64,000 bases of DNA from Calendula officinalis. Taxonomy: Eukaryota; Streptophyta; Magnoliopsida; Asterales; Asteraceae. The stretch's first letter is position 1; each line of letters starts with the position of its first letter. Shown piece by piece: positions 10,978 through 21,583 of the stretch. The translations under genes were made by a program, and so were the position numbers. The DNA is taken from NCBI GenBank assembly GCA_963853835.1, contig OY970820.1:71420909-71484908 (forward strand). Reading direction: 5' to 3'. Below the pieces are notes generated by a model that saw only the letters and a list, made by a program, of their open reading frames with translations, ran no database searches and was not told where the DNA came from.

Positions 10978-11271
10978 TCAAAAAAAATGATTGAATTCTT
11001 GATGGTATCTTATTTTAGTTTTTGTCATCTGTACATCATTTACATAATTACTACATAATGAATACTCAATACTATTGTCATCCGATTCAACTGGTGGTTC
11101 ATTCGATCCGACCAGTTCGACTGTATTTAAGACATTAGCCGGTTTAAAGCGAAAATCAGTTTTTAAAACATTGCCATATAGTTCATGAATTTCTTCCTTT
11201 GGGATGTCTTCCACTTCTTTATTTGAAACTTGATCCAAAACTTCAGATGTGGGTTTGCCTTCGGTGAAATC
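10978..11271 (-). pseudogene. unrecognised possible terminal exon
   Basis: An open minus-strand frame runs about 97 codons from a good acceptor (TTTGTGTTTCCACCAG, ending at 11272) to a stop at 10978. It reads DFTEGKPTSEVLDQVSNKEV near its start and NTVELVGSNEPPVES in the middle, a hydrophilic acidic protein. I do not recognise a family. The surrounding 10730-11160 has words such as CTGGTTAGACTGGTCG shared loosely between its two halves, so the exon may sit in a repeat. It could be the last exon of a captured or decayed gene, or chance. Confidence 0.25.
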
Positions 11272-12260
11272 ACTGGTGGAAACACAAAATACACATAAGT
11301 ATTAACCACCTAAACCATAGAAATTAATTCTTTAAATTCTGATTTGAAAGTGATGCACCAGTAAATGTAGTATGTACCTTCTATAATGTCATTGCTAGTG
11401 CATAAAATACATCATATACCCATAAACCGTTAGCCTATCACTTTAAACTCCATAATATATTTTGTTTCTTCATTTTGAATTAAAATTATGATATTATTGC
11501 TTACGCTTCTATGTTCTCCAGAAGATTGAGGTTTAACGGCCATGTACTGCTAATTAGTGTTCAATAATAAGGTTTATGTAACCAAAGAAATGAAAAAATC
11601 TAATTTCGTGGGTGTGTCCAGATGTGTGTTTTGAAAGTGATTATGGCAGTATTAAAAAATATCATAATAATACAATCACAAGCTATAGGAGATAATATTT
11701 GGATGTGTTTATGCTGTTTAAAGTTGTTATAATAAGATAACTAGATGTTGAGTATCTGATAAATTCGATTCTTCAAACCATCATCAGATAAAATGACCCA
11801 AAAATTATATGCTTAAAATAATGAGAGCCACCTTACGCAACGGAAGTTTTTAAATGGGTAAAACCTTGATAAATTTTGCTCGTGATATACATGCCCAAAG
11901 TTTTAACTGAACTTGTTAGGAATCATTAAGAGAATACTATGTCTAACCAAAGCTAAGCATACATTGTGTAAAATAAGCACTTGAATCAGTGAATTCCCTT
12001 GTGAGATTGATCTTCATGTGTTGCTTAAAGGCTTTGAAAACTAAGCAACATAAATATAAGAAATGAGTCTGCAGTTTGCTTCAACTAATCACTTTCCATT
12101 GGCAACAGAAAGTGTAAGTGTAAGTAATATTGCAGCTTTTATGATAATTATTTGAGATGGCTCATCACCCAGATACAGTGAAGAAAAACAAAAATAAGTC
12201 CAAAGTCCAAAATTGCATAAACAAATAATGAGAGAGATGCAGAGTGTAACAACAGCAGAT
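11272..12260. other. gene-free stretch, no recognised feature
   Basis: AT-rich DNA with many stops in all frames. No element boundaries or gene homology were recognised. Confidence 0.4.
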
Positions 12261-12440
12261 AAACAATCTCTTTCAGGCATTCCGTCGAGCACTTGTCATG
12301 CATCTCTAAATTTGCCACATGTTTCCATATCTTCAGATCATAAAGGGAAGAATGAAGCAGAAGAAACAATCTCTGTCAGGCATTTCGTCAAGCACTTGTT
12401 GTGCATCTTTAAAGTTGCCGCGTATTTTCATATCTTCAGA
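12261..12440 (-). pseudogene. two tandem pentatricopeptide repeat-like fragments
   Basis: Two related units of about 78 bp (12261-12339 and 12363-12440) each encode a degenerate PPR-like piece on the minus strand. The right unit reads RGNFKDAQQVLDEMPDRDC; the left reads CGKFRDA, a stop, then QVLDGMPERDC. The pattern A-x-x-V-F/L-D-x-MP-x-RD is the hallmark of plant organelle RNA-binding PPR proteins. The flanking frame stays open for only about 90 codons and shows no further PPR motifs. This is a remnant, or a local duplication within one, not a working gene. Confidence 0.6.
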
Positions 12441-12526
12441 CAAGACCAAAAAGGGAAAAAAGTCTTCATACAAAAAGGTTAGTTGTCTGTCAGACAACCA
12501 CCTAACCATGCCAGGACCCATTAGAC

Positions 12527-12846
12527 TACTCCCATTGGTAATATTGGGGTTGGGGTCACCTAATATTATATTGGAAAAAAAAAGAGAGAGGGTCACCAAA
12601 AGATGTGACTTAGGTTGGTGGAGAGGACTAGATCACCAACAAGGGCCACCTCTTCTTTATTATTATTATATTTTTTTAATATGGTGTGGACTATTGTGAT
12701 TGGTTGGTTTGATTAGGTTGGGTTGGGTTGTTAATGAGTGTGAAAAATAAGGTTGGGTTGGGTTGTATAGGTGGAAGAAAGAGAAATTATTTTTTATTAA
12801 GAAAGTTAGGTTGGGTTGAGTTGCTAATGGGGATAGTCTTAGATGG
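12527..12846. mobile_element. MITE-like element with imperfect inverted ends
   Basis: The left end reads CCATTAGACTACTCCCATTG. The right end, reverse complemented, reads CCATCTAAGACTATCCCCAT. Between them the sequence is dominated by GGTTGGGTTGGG-type words. About 320 bp without coding content. A target duplication was not certain. Confidence 0.45.
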
Positions 12847-13508
12847 ACTAGCAACGATCCTCTACTGAGCTACGATCAAGACCAAGCATCTCGGTTAATC
12901 ACGCTCTGGTTAGATGGTCTTGGTTCATCAACCAGAGAAACCTGACATAGGTTTCTGTCTCTTTAGAATTCAAGAATACAGAAATACGAGCCTATAAAAC
13001 AGATCCTGTTCAAGTAAGGTCGTGCTTGTGGTTCTATCTTTCGCTAATACATAGTCGCCTGCATTTGTTCACGGCAACGATGTGGGTTGAGAAACAATTA
13101 ATGAATGAATCACCTTTCTGTTTAATTGAGCCACTGTTGATCCTTCCTGTGTTAGGCGTTGAAGAAATGCATCGATTTTTCTACAACATAATTAAAACGG
13201 ATTGTTTCTCTTTTGAAAGCTGAATGCTTTTCTACAGATATTTTCATGGTTAAATACTTAAATATGAGTTTGATGAAAAGAAAAACAAGGGTAAATATTT
13301 TAATAATATTATTAATTTGTTAATGAAACTAGGTGTAGCATTTTAACTAGAAAAATTCAAACTCAACCGGAAGTCGTTGGATCGAATAATTGGTCTTCTT
13401 TTTCTTTAACTTGGTCAGTATCGGTTTTTGCCATTTTGATTTTTTTTGGTCCGCTACTGATTTTTTTCCATATTAATTTGTTAACTCAAGTTATATTTTA
13501 TATTAATT
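12847..13508. other. gene-free stretch, no recognised feature
   Basis: The segment about 12850-13040 is less AT-rich than its surroundings and contains CCTATAAAAC, but no RNA gene or ORF could be assigned. The rest is AT-rich. Confidence 0.4.
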
Positions 13509-13740
13509 ATTCCCCTAACTTATAAAAAAATTCTTATTTCTCCCTAAAATTTTGTCTTAGAAAAAGATTTTATATCTTAAATTTAAGGGACTCATTTAAC
13601 AAAATAATATTATTATTATAGACTTCACCACTAACCTTATAATTTAATTAAAATTATTTTCAACGATCTTACCACTATCTATCTCCAAAAAACATGTACC
13701 AAAGAGAAATGAGATTTTTTTTTTTGCGGGACGGAGGGAG
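13509..13740. mobile_element. degenerate Stowaway-type MITE
   Basis: The right end is a clear GCGGGACGGAGGGAG followed by TA. The left end has decayed (ATTCCCCTAACTTAT in place of CTCCCTCCGTCCC), but the next part (TTCTTATTTCTCCCTAAAAT) still lines up with the other copies. An older member of the family at 3971-4233. Confidence 0.65.
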
Positions 13741-13907
13741 TATATTGTTTTCGGTTCTAACCGGTTTTAAACCTGAATTTTTTTTTGTACCGAATCAGAA
13801 CCATCATTTCGGTTCGGTTCTCAGTTCTTACTTGTTGTATTTTTCGGTTTCGGAATTTTCAGTCCGATTATGAAACCCAATACATCCCTAAATAAAATAG
13901 TCTATAA

Positions 13908-14055
13908 AGGGTGTGTTTGGGAAAAACTTATTTAGAGGGGCTTATGGCTTATAAGCTTATATAAGCCTTAATAGTTCCTTTTTTTAAAGGGATTATTTAA
14001 TCTTATATAAACTTACAATCCATAAGTCCTCTAAATAAGCTTTTCCAAACACCCT
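13908..14055. mobile_element. hAT-type foldback MITE, AGGGTGTGTTTGG ends
   Basis: The left end AGGGTGTGTTTGGGAAAA pairs with the right end TTTTCCAAACACCCT. TTAGAGGGGCTTATGG on the left and CATAAGTCCTCTAAA on the right extend the fold, so most of the 148-bp unit is one hairpin. The ends match hAT-derived MITEs. No coding capacity. Confidence 0.7.
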
Positions 14056-14121
14056 AACCCCCTAAGTATGTAATCATTTGAATAAAACTTGCTTGACATT
14101 TGATCGGTTCGACCTATTTAG

Positions 14122-14599
14122 CTTGATCTTCTGTATCCGTCTTTTGTAATCTTACACACTTATTAGTTTTGACAATTTAGATACATCTAATATAACCTTT
14201 TAATATATAGGTACTGAGTAGCGGATCAAGAAAAAATTGATTACATATTTTTTCTTAGGAGTACTTACAGTCCTACGCTAAACAAAAAAATTTAGTAGCG
14301 GACCACTTATTAGTTTGATCTTCTGTATCCGTCTTTTGTAATCTTACACACTTATTAGTTTTGACAATTTAGATACATCTAATATAACCTTTTAATACAT
14401 AGGTATTGAGTAGCGGACCAAGAAAAAATTGATTACATATTTTTTCTTAGGGGTACTTACACACTTATTAGTTTTGACAATTTAGATACATCTAATATAA
14501 CCTTTTAATATATAGGTACCGAGTAGCGGACCAAGAAAAAATTGATTACATATTTTTTCTTAGGGGTACTTACAGTCCTACGCTAAACAAAAAAATTTA
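14122..14599. repeat. three tandem units of about 140-200 bp
   Basis: A block containing TTAGTTTTGACAATTTAGAT, TAATATAACCTTTTAATA, GAGTAGCGGA and AAGAAAAAATTGATTACATA is present three times (starting about 14160, 14345 and 14463). The first and last copies end with CAGTCCTACGCTAAAC. Unit lengths differ because parts between cores are missing in the third copy. Origin unknown; no ORF spans the array. Confidence 0.8.
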
Positions 14600-14813
14600 C
14601 ATTTTTATACACTATTTTAACATTAGTCAAGAATATTTGAGGAGTTATCGGTATACGGATTACCTAGAACTACACAGTAGGTCCTCCCTTGTACGTGCGT
14701 TGGTAATTAAGTGACTGACTTTGACTCCGACCAAAACCCGACCTTTAGGCGGCATCAATAAAAATTCTAATTTGTATTTGAGCATAATCAACTATTTGAG
14801 CTCGTAATTAATA

Positions 14814-15065
14814 CTCCCTCCGTCCTATTAAAAAGTTTACATTTCTCCTTAAAATTTTCTCCCACAAAAAAGTTTACATTTCTCAAATTTTGGAGGTCCA
14901 TCTAATAAAATAATATATTACAAATCATTCCACCAATAAAACACACTCTCTCTCCAATCTAACATTATATTTTAATTAAAAGTATTACAAATGACCCCAC
15001 CACTAACTTTTCCGTAAAAGATTGTGCCCAAGTGAAATGTAAACTTTGTTATGGGAAGGAGGGAG
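14814..15065. mobile_element. Stowaway-type MITE, TA target site
   Basis: Ends CTCCCTCCGTCC and GGAAGGAGGGAG with matching inner arms (AAGTTTACATTTCTCC and GAAATGTAAACTTTGTTATG). TA flanks both sides (14812-14813 and 15066-15067). It abuts the Helitron 5' end: its right-hand TA is followed immediately by TCTCTACTATC. Confidence 0.85.
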
Positions 15066-15261
15066 TATCTCTACTATCTATAATGTATTTAGGACCTTTC
15101 TTTAAATAACATCCTGAAAATTCAGCCAAGAACTTTCCTTATTTGTATAGCATAAAGGTTTATCTCTACTATCTATAATGTATTTAGGACCTTTCTTTAA
15201 ATAACATCCTGAAAATTCAGCCAAGAACTTTCCTTATTTGTATAGCATAAAGGTTTAAAAA

Positions 15262-15345
15262 ATAATAAGTGATAGACAAGGCTCGAACACGGGTCTGGAG
15301 GTCCACAAACGAAGGCACTAACCAATGGAACTGGAACGTAGGACA
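15262..15345 (-). other. tRNA/SINE-head-like segment
   Basis: On the minus strand the segment contains TTGGTTAGTGCC (A-box-like) and, about 35 bases on, GTGTTCGAGCC (B-box-like), with GGACCTCCAGACCCG between. That is the internal pol III promoter layout of a tRNA or SINE head. I cannot fold a full cloverleaf or see a 3' tail with target repeats, so it may be a SINE fragment inside the Helitron. Confidence 0.4.
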
Positions 15346-15847
15346 TTTGACTTCTTCTATTTAATTAATATAATCTAAGATGCCTCGCCGATTCCCCTTA
15401 ACCCTAAGACGCCTTATCGATCACTGTTTCCTTACCTGCGAATAATCTCTCTCTCTCCTCCTCCCGTCGTTTCAATTCTACCTTATCCCTAGACGTCTCC
15501 TCGATTTCATTCTCAACTCTCCTTTACCCAAGAGGCCTCCTCGATTCCACGATTCCTATAACCTTCTTGATTCCTTCAAGCATGTGTCTACAAATGCTTA
15601 AACTTCATCTCACAAATACGACAGACACAGGTGATCAACTACAATACCATACCCACTACTTTAAATTCATCTTGCAACTCAAAAACTCAGCTGCTCCGAT
15701 CATCTTCACCAACATTTGAAGCAATTCAAGTCGAACTGTTGAGGTAATTATTAGCAATGTTTTGATTGAGTTTGATTTACACTGCAAATTATTATAATTT
15801 TGAGAACGTTTTAGTTCCTGTTGACCCTAATTTTTGTTGAATTAGAT

Positions 15848-15922
15848 TATGGTTATAGATAGGAGCAGGGGATTTGAAAGTGTTGAACAATCTAAAGAAG
15901 CCATTAGAGTATTTAATAGATC
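15848..15922 (+). pseudogene. RRM fragment of a CP33-like chloroplast ribonucleoprotein
   Basis: The frame reads VIDRSRGFESVEQSKEAIRV then FNRS and stops at a GTAAGT donor. RSRGF followed by a KEAI-xx-FN segment is the RNP1-to-helix-2 stretch of chloroplast cp33-type RNA-recognition motifs. About six residues (the rest of RNP1, GFVT-like) are missing after RSRGF. Such proteins bind plastid mRNAs. This is one damaged exon inside the Helitron, with no function expected. Identification is from motif memory, so the parent gene is uncertain. Confidence 0.45.
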
Positions 15923-16009
15923 AGTAAGTGCTTAATTGTAAATTATTATCTATTTGTTTAATACCATTTTGTACATCTAAATTATTATCTATTTTTTATA
16001 TCTTCTATA

Positions 16010-16124
16010 ATGATGAAAGTTTGAGGAACGGGAGTGCTTTTGTTGCTGGGTTTGTTCTTGGTCACTTAATTGTTGGCACTATGTGTTTCAAAAATCAAGG
16101 AACTGAGTTGTTTTTGGTGGTTTA
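16010..16124 (+). pseudogene. fragment of a plastid membrane protein gene (tentative)
   Basis: The frame holds ESLRNGSAFVAGFVLGHLIV then GTMC before diverging and stopping. The glycine-spaced hydrophobic stretch resembles a small conserved plant plastid protein family whose single membrane segment reads like AGFVLGGLIVGTLGC. Only this exon-like piece is present. The resemblance is from memory, and a search is needed before naming it. Confidence 0.3.
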
Positions 16125-17589
16125 GTTGTGCTCTCATTGTCCTAAAGTCTACTGATAAATACTTTAGCTTTGAGGAAGCGTCAAAGTAACTGAACTTGTA
16201 AAGTTATTAGTTTGCTTTACTTTTCAATCGGTTTCATCAATTAATTTCATTACTACATAATGCATCGGGTTTACTACATTAGTTGCAAGACATGGTTAAA
16301 TTGTAGAACAGTTAAAGTGAATATGTTAGTATAAAAATTCTATGCTTTTTTTTTCTTTTATTTTGTTGTTATGTTTTATCTCTTACTGAAAATATGTTTA
16401 CACATTATGATTTATTTTAACAGCAAAGGGGCAACTGGGGACGAGCTTTGGCAAAGCCAATTTACACATTATGATGAAACAGTGATATTTACGGCTCTAT
16501 TTGTGGATTTGGTTGTGTGGATTGACGCATTGTAGAAGCATAATTCATCCAAGTACATCTAGACGTAGTTATCTGCTTATGTGACTTAGTTTATGGCTGT
16601 CCATATGGTTGTCGGGTTGGGTTACGTATCTTATTTGGCTAGGTGCATCTCAATCTTAACCTTAAACCTGACCTGTTAAGGAATCATATTGATTGCGTTT
16701 AAGGGAACTTTTTTATATTCTTGGTGTTTGACCTTTGTCTGACTAAAAAAGTGAATTGGTTGAAAGTTGCTCAAATTTTATTTGACATTCATTGTTTTTA
16801 ATTTTTAAGAGAAAAATGAGAAAATAGTGTATCGGATCAACCTACCAATTTCTACCCATACATATAAATGATCATTGGCTCTTAAGTAGGGTTTGTGTTA
16901 TATTAGTTAAATATAATGCAACATGTATGAATTTCTTTGTTATATGTATAGTTATTAGTTATCTATGGTAAACTAAAAAATGTCGGTTGTTTCAGGATTT
17001 TGCGTATTTTCCTGATGGGATTTGTAAGTTGTTACCGGGTCGGTTTTGCATTCTTGCAGCTGATGAAAAAACAGACCGATTCAAGTTCCTGATTTTGGTT
17101 GTATGAAAATAATCCCCGTTTTTGGATGTAAAAAATGTTAAATCTATGGTGCGAATGATGTTGAATTGATGGTGTTATTTTGGTGTTGGAATTTGTTTAA
17201 TTTAAAGCAATTTCAGTTGGCGAATTTATAGGCTTATATCTGACCATGTTTGGGTGTTTTGGAGGCATATCTATAGTTCTTAAAAGATTGTTGTTCAAAT
17301 TTGGTCTTGTCACATATTGATTACTTTTGTAAATAGCGTTTTGATCAACTCAAATTACTTTGTGAACCTATACTATATACACTTTGACATCAGTTGATAG
17401 TCGGTAGTTTTGGAAGTGCGAAACAATTGATGGTAATTAATATTGTTTGGTATCATCCCCGCTACGGCTTCATAGACTGAACAACATTTGTTCACCGTAG
17501 AATAGTTACACAGGGTACCCGCCGCCGAATTGCGCCGTAGAATAGTTACACAGGGTACCCGCCGCCGAATTGTGTGGGTACCCTGCTAG

Positions 17590-18200
17590 TATACATTAAT
17601 ACATACATGTAAAATATTTAAGTCCCTATAAGTGGGTGAGTTTTATTCATAGATACCTCATGAATTTGCATGTGGACTGACATTTTTACTTTAATTAACT
17701 TCAAGTGTTACCGGTCATGATCACCTCTGAATTATCGGGTCATACTCTTGTATAAAATCTATTAAGGAGGGGAAATTGTCCAGTTTTGCGGCTAAAGGGT
17801 TGCAATCAGTGGCTTTCACACGTCCATGTGAGTCTTGTTTCAAGTTGGACTCTGATTGCAACAACTTGACAAGCTAAATGACATGCATCCATTTACCAAA
17901 CCACATTCTCATGGCCCCATGCCTTATTTCAACTTGCACAAAGTAGACAAATATGTACTTAAAGCAACAATCATTCACTTATTGTATATGGACTGGATAT
18001 TCGGGACACAAATGTACTTAGATATTTAACAAAACGACATTTTGAAGCCCACGTTTCTATTCGGAACAAAGTCTCCGTTGACGGTTGGATACTCGTCTGG
18101 GTAAATGGTACTATTCTATGTATTTGAGGAATAAAGATTGCGTGTTTGCACGTGTATAGTATCAAATACATAACTCAAGCTTATGGCTTTGAATACAACT
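17590..18200. other. gene-free stretch, no recognised feature
   Basis: Ordinary intergenic DNA between the Helitron end and an hAT-type MITE. No gene or element defined. Confidence 0.4.
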
Positions 18201-18665
18201 AGGGGTGTTTTGGTTTAGCTTATTTACTCGTCTTATTAGCTTATATAACTTTTGAAAAGTTCATAAACCCATTTTTTCATCTTATGAACTACTCCCTCCG
18301 TCCCTTAATAAAGTTCTCATTTCTATCAAAATATTTCTCTCAAAATAAAGTTTTCATTTCTCAAATTAGAGGGACCCACTCAATAAAATAATATTATTAC
18401 CATGTATTTTACCACTATCTTTAAAAAACATTTTCTCTCTCCAAAATAACCTTATATTTTAATCAAATTTATTATCAAGACCCCACCACTAACTCACTCC
18501 TAAAAACTTGTACCCAATTGAAATGAGAACTTTATTAAGGGACGGAGGGAGTAGCATTTATGGGCTTATTCAAACTCATAAGCTGGAAAAAAATAAGATT
18601 GTCAGTTTTTCAATAGTTATATAAACTAATAAGCTAGATAAATAAATTGAGAACAAGCACCCCCT
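18201..18665. mobile_element. hAT-type MITE interrupted by a Stowaway MITE
   Basis: The left end AGGGGTGTTTTGGTTTAGC and the right end (reverse complement AGGGGGTGCTTGTTCTC) form the terminal repeats. Matching inner arms (TTATTAGCTTATATAACT and AGTTATATAAACTAATAA) confirm one element. The core is split by a second element at 18292-18551. No coding capacity. Confidence 0.65.
18292..18551. mobile_element. Stowaway-type MITE nested in an hAT-type MITE
   Basis: Ends CTCCCTCCGTCCCTTAATAA and TTATTAAGGGACGGAGGGAG are a perfect 20-bp inverted repeat with TA on each side. Perfect ends and nested position show it is younger than its host MITE and among the better preserved Stowaway copies in the window. 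Confidence 0.9.
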
Positions 18666-19170
18666 TGATAAAACCATTGTTCATGAAACTAGAAATATAT
18701 CTACTCATGTATGAGTTCTAAAAAATATGAAATGTGTCATGGAGGAGCCAAGATGCGAGGAAAAACTCTTGTCGTTACGAAATAGCAAATCATTGCGACA
18801 GTGTAAGGGCGTGATGTAAGATAAAACACGATAAAACGACATAAGGGGTGCGCCTTATTGCGAGTGTTTTTAGGCATATTATGAAATTTTTTATTTTTTG
18901 AAAATAAGATGACATGTATAATTGTAAATTTAGATATGGTATTTTTTTTGAACTTCATACCTGAATTATCATACAAATCAATAGATCCATAATATTTTTT
19001 TAAAAAAAAACTTAATATACATAGATATAAATCATATAAAAAAAATTGTTCACTAAGTCACGCCTTGAAAAACATCATGTCTCACCATGGCTCATAAGAC
19101 TTAAGGTTTGATGGTGGCTCCATGCCACGACTTACTTCACACTATGTATTTTTAGTTTTGTAAGACTATG

Positions 19171-19579
19171 TGGTTGTTTGATTTACCTTGTATTGGGTAT
19201 AGTAAGAGGTGACATCTAGATCAGTTTGAGTCAGATTGTATGCTAAGTATCGTTTTAATCAGTCCAATTCAGACCCAACCTTTGACTCGGTTGGAGAAAC
19301 AAAGTTGTTGACCTACTAAGAGGTGACCTTATAACTTTCACATGTCTTGTTATGACTTTCACCTTGATTTTTATGTTATGATTTTTACTTTGGTTTAACA
19401 ATTAACATATTATATAAATAAAAAAAGAATAAAGTAGTATTTTTAATCATTTAGAATAGCAAGTAATAACATAATTAAACAAAATGGTTTCAGTCATATA
19501 CAAATTAATGAAAACTCAAATCCAATTATACTTTTCACTCAGTCAGAACTATTTTAATTAGCAACTATCAAACAACCTC
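19171..19579. mobile_element. hAT-like MITE, GTTGTTTGAT ends
   Basis: The left end TGGTTGTTTGATTTACC and the right end GCAACTATCAAACAACCTCT form an imperfect inverted repeat. About 410 bp, AT-rich, without ORF. No secure 8-bp target duplication was seen. Confidence 0.45.
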
Positions 19580-19650
19580 TAGATCGTATAAGAGAATTAG
19601 TCATGTAAAAGGTTGCATCAACGACCACCTTTTTCATAATGGTTAGGGGT

Positions 19651-21302
19651 TGTAACACCTTAATTTTCAAAACCATATTTAAATACATTTCATCCCAAAA
19701 TATGTAATAATGTATCGGTGTCAAATACCGGTTTTACAAAAATGAAAAAGTTTCTTGTTTGAGATTATCAGAGTATATAAAAATGGTGTTACAAATTATA
19801 TCTTAACCATAGGATAAGGACTCTAATCATCAACACCGAGCTAATCTCAACAAGGTCTCTTCTAAACGGGCCTCCTATATCTTCGATCCCGAACCTGAGT
19901 ACATAGCAAAAACACAAACATAGTACGTGAGATAAAATTTCCTCGTGAGATACATGAGTTTTAGACCCGATAAACAACTAGTCATATAATATCATTTATA
20001 TTAAAATAATATTATTAAACTCGTTTGGGTCACTTCTTTTCATTCATCATTGCCCAATGTCAAGATAATCGGAATGCCTCCAATCTATCAAGACCGTCAT
20101 TTCCACGGTAACCGGAATGCCTCCAATCTTCCAGGAATCATAGGTATTGGGGATTCGGAATGCCTCCAATCTACCACTAACCTTAAGGTACCGTAATAAC
20201 CGGAATGCCTCCAATCTATCACGGCCCTAAGGACATCATCATCACCATTATCTGTCTATTATTATTATTATGAGCTTATAGCTCCATCATTTCTCAATCA
20301 ATTAATCATTTCATCATCATATAAGCAATTCATAAAAAATCACATAAATAACTAAATTACTTATAGACTCGATAAAACATGTAAACATAAAACATTTTCT
20401 AGCTATGTACCCAGTTTGAAAGTTCACATGTACTCACCTTAGCCAAGCTTAACTCAAGTTGTGTCTCTTGAACACAATTATCACTTCTCAAGATGTGGAA
20501 CCTCAAGTTCTTCCACCAAAAGACCTAATACCAAAACCAATACAATGGTTTACATCAATCATCAATAACATTCATTTATTCCATAACTAGTTAACCACTA
20601 GCATCAATTTCCCCCAAGTTACCAAACTCTAATTCAATAAACCTCCATCTTTTCATATATCTATATTATGAATACATTTTCCTTGCTAAAATACCATAGA
20701 TCTAAGTTATACAACTTCCATTTAACCATTACAGCACAAACCCAAAACTAGGGTTTGAGATTCAAGCTTTCCTTACTTGAATCTAAGGCTTACAACTCAA
20801 GAGAGAAGAAGATTTACCTTCAATCTTTATGGATTTAGAATCTTCAAGATTTGATGAAGATTCAACCTTCAACAGCCCTTTTCTTCAACAATCCGTACAC
20901 AAGTTTTGAGAGAGAGTTTTAGGGTTTTGAGATAGCATTTAATGAGCCAAACCCGACTTTAATGTTGTTGACTGCAAAGATCGCGTTCGTGAACGGGAGT
21001 TCGCGCCATGAACTTCCCGTGTCACGAACTTTTCCCGATCGCGATCCGGTCGTGAACTTCAATCGTCCATAGCCCGAACTCTCTGTCCAATGGTCACGAA
21101 CATGAACTATTGTTCACGCCGCGAACTCAAGAGCTGCAGCAGGGCTGCAATTTTTTGCTTCTTGTTCTACTCGGTTTCGCCCGTAACTTTCTCGTACGAT
21201 GTCCAAATGACACGAAACCAATTCCTACGTGTTTTTAACGAATTATCCATAATTATCATATTTTTGTACAACTTATTTATTTACAAATTTCGGGTCGTTA
21301 CA
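19651..21302 (-). mobile_element. solo LTR of the Gypsy A/C family
   Basis: Read on the minus strand it starts TGTAACGACCCGAAATTTG and ends GAGGTGTTACA, matching the LTR of element A at both ends and in most of its length. The 5-bp duplication GGGGT flanks it (19646-19650 and 21303-21307), and no internal region or partner LTR is present, so it is a solo LTR left by LTR-LTR recombination. It carries four CGGAATGCCTCCAATC words (20070-20220) and, at about 20980-21130, a CpG-rich block of GTTCGCG/CGTGAAC words where element A has TAGCGACG words. Confidence 0.9.
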
Positions 21303-21330
21303 GGGGTGTTTGAGAGGGCTTATATATAAG

Positions 21331-21583
21331 ACTAGCAGGGTACCCTGTGCAATGTGGCGACGAGTACCTCTAACTAAATTGTAGAGTTACTTTTTTGGCA
21401 ATAGTTAAGACGCTACCTTCAATAAGTGTTGAATAAGATGGGTGGTAAGACCTTCTAGAATACATATTAAATTGTATCCGAAATAAATCAGGGGACAATT
21501 TTGACGTTTTGCAGTGTTATGTTGTCTGTTAATTTGGGATTAAACAAAGTGTCATTCAGATCAATCGGTTAACACACAGTCAG
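21331..21583 (-). mobile_element. Helitron-type 3' end in reverse orientation, partial
   Basis: ACTAGCAGGGTACCCTG at 21330 is the reverse complement of the Helitron 3' end at 17573-17590 (GGGTACCCTGCTAGT). It suggests a related Helitron running to the right, which the Gypsy element A then interrupted at 21584. The other end was not found. Confidence 0.4.

Larger units (their letters stand above)
15068..17589 (+). mobile_element. Helitron with captured gene pieces
   Basis: The 5' end is TCTCTACTATCTATAATG after an A; the 3' end is CTAG (17586-17589) before a T, the A/T insertion habit of Helitrons. A GGGTACCC/GGGTACCC stem lies just before the CTAG. The first 95 bp are tandemly duplicated (15066-15160 and 15161-15255), and 38 bp near the 3' end are present twice (17495-17532 and 17535-17572). 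Inside are exon-like pieces of at least two host genes (see 15848 and 16010) with intron-like spacers, but no Rep/helicase, so it is non-autonomous. Helitrons move by rolling-circle replication and often pick up gene fragments. About 2.5 kb. Confidence 0.65.

Noticed and set aside
12850..13040. Possible small RNA gene in a less AT-rich segment
   Set aside because: No pol III boxes, snoRNA C/D or H/ACA boxes in the right arrangement, and no cloverleaf could be drawn.
20070..20220. Regularly spaced CGGAATGCCTCCAATC words, at first sight CRISPR-like
   Set aside because: Plant nuclear LTR sequence. The spacers are uneven and related, no cas genes exist, and the same words occur in the LTR of element A.
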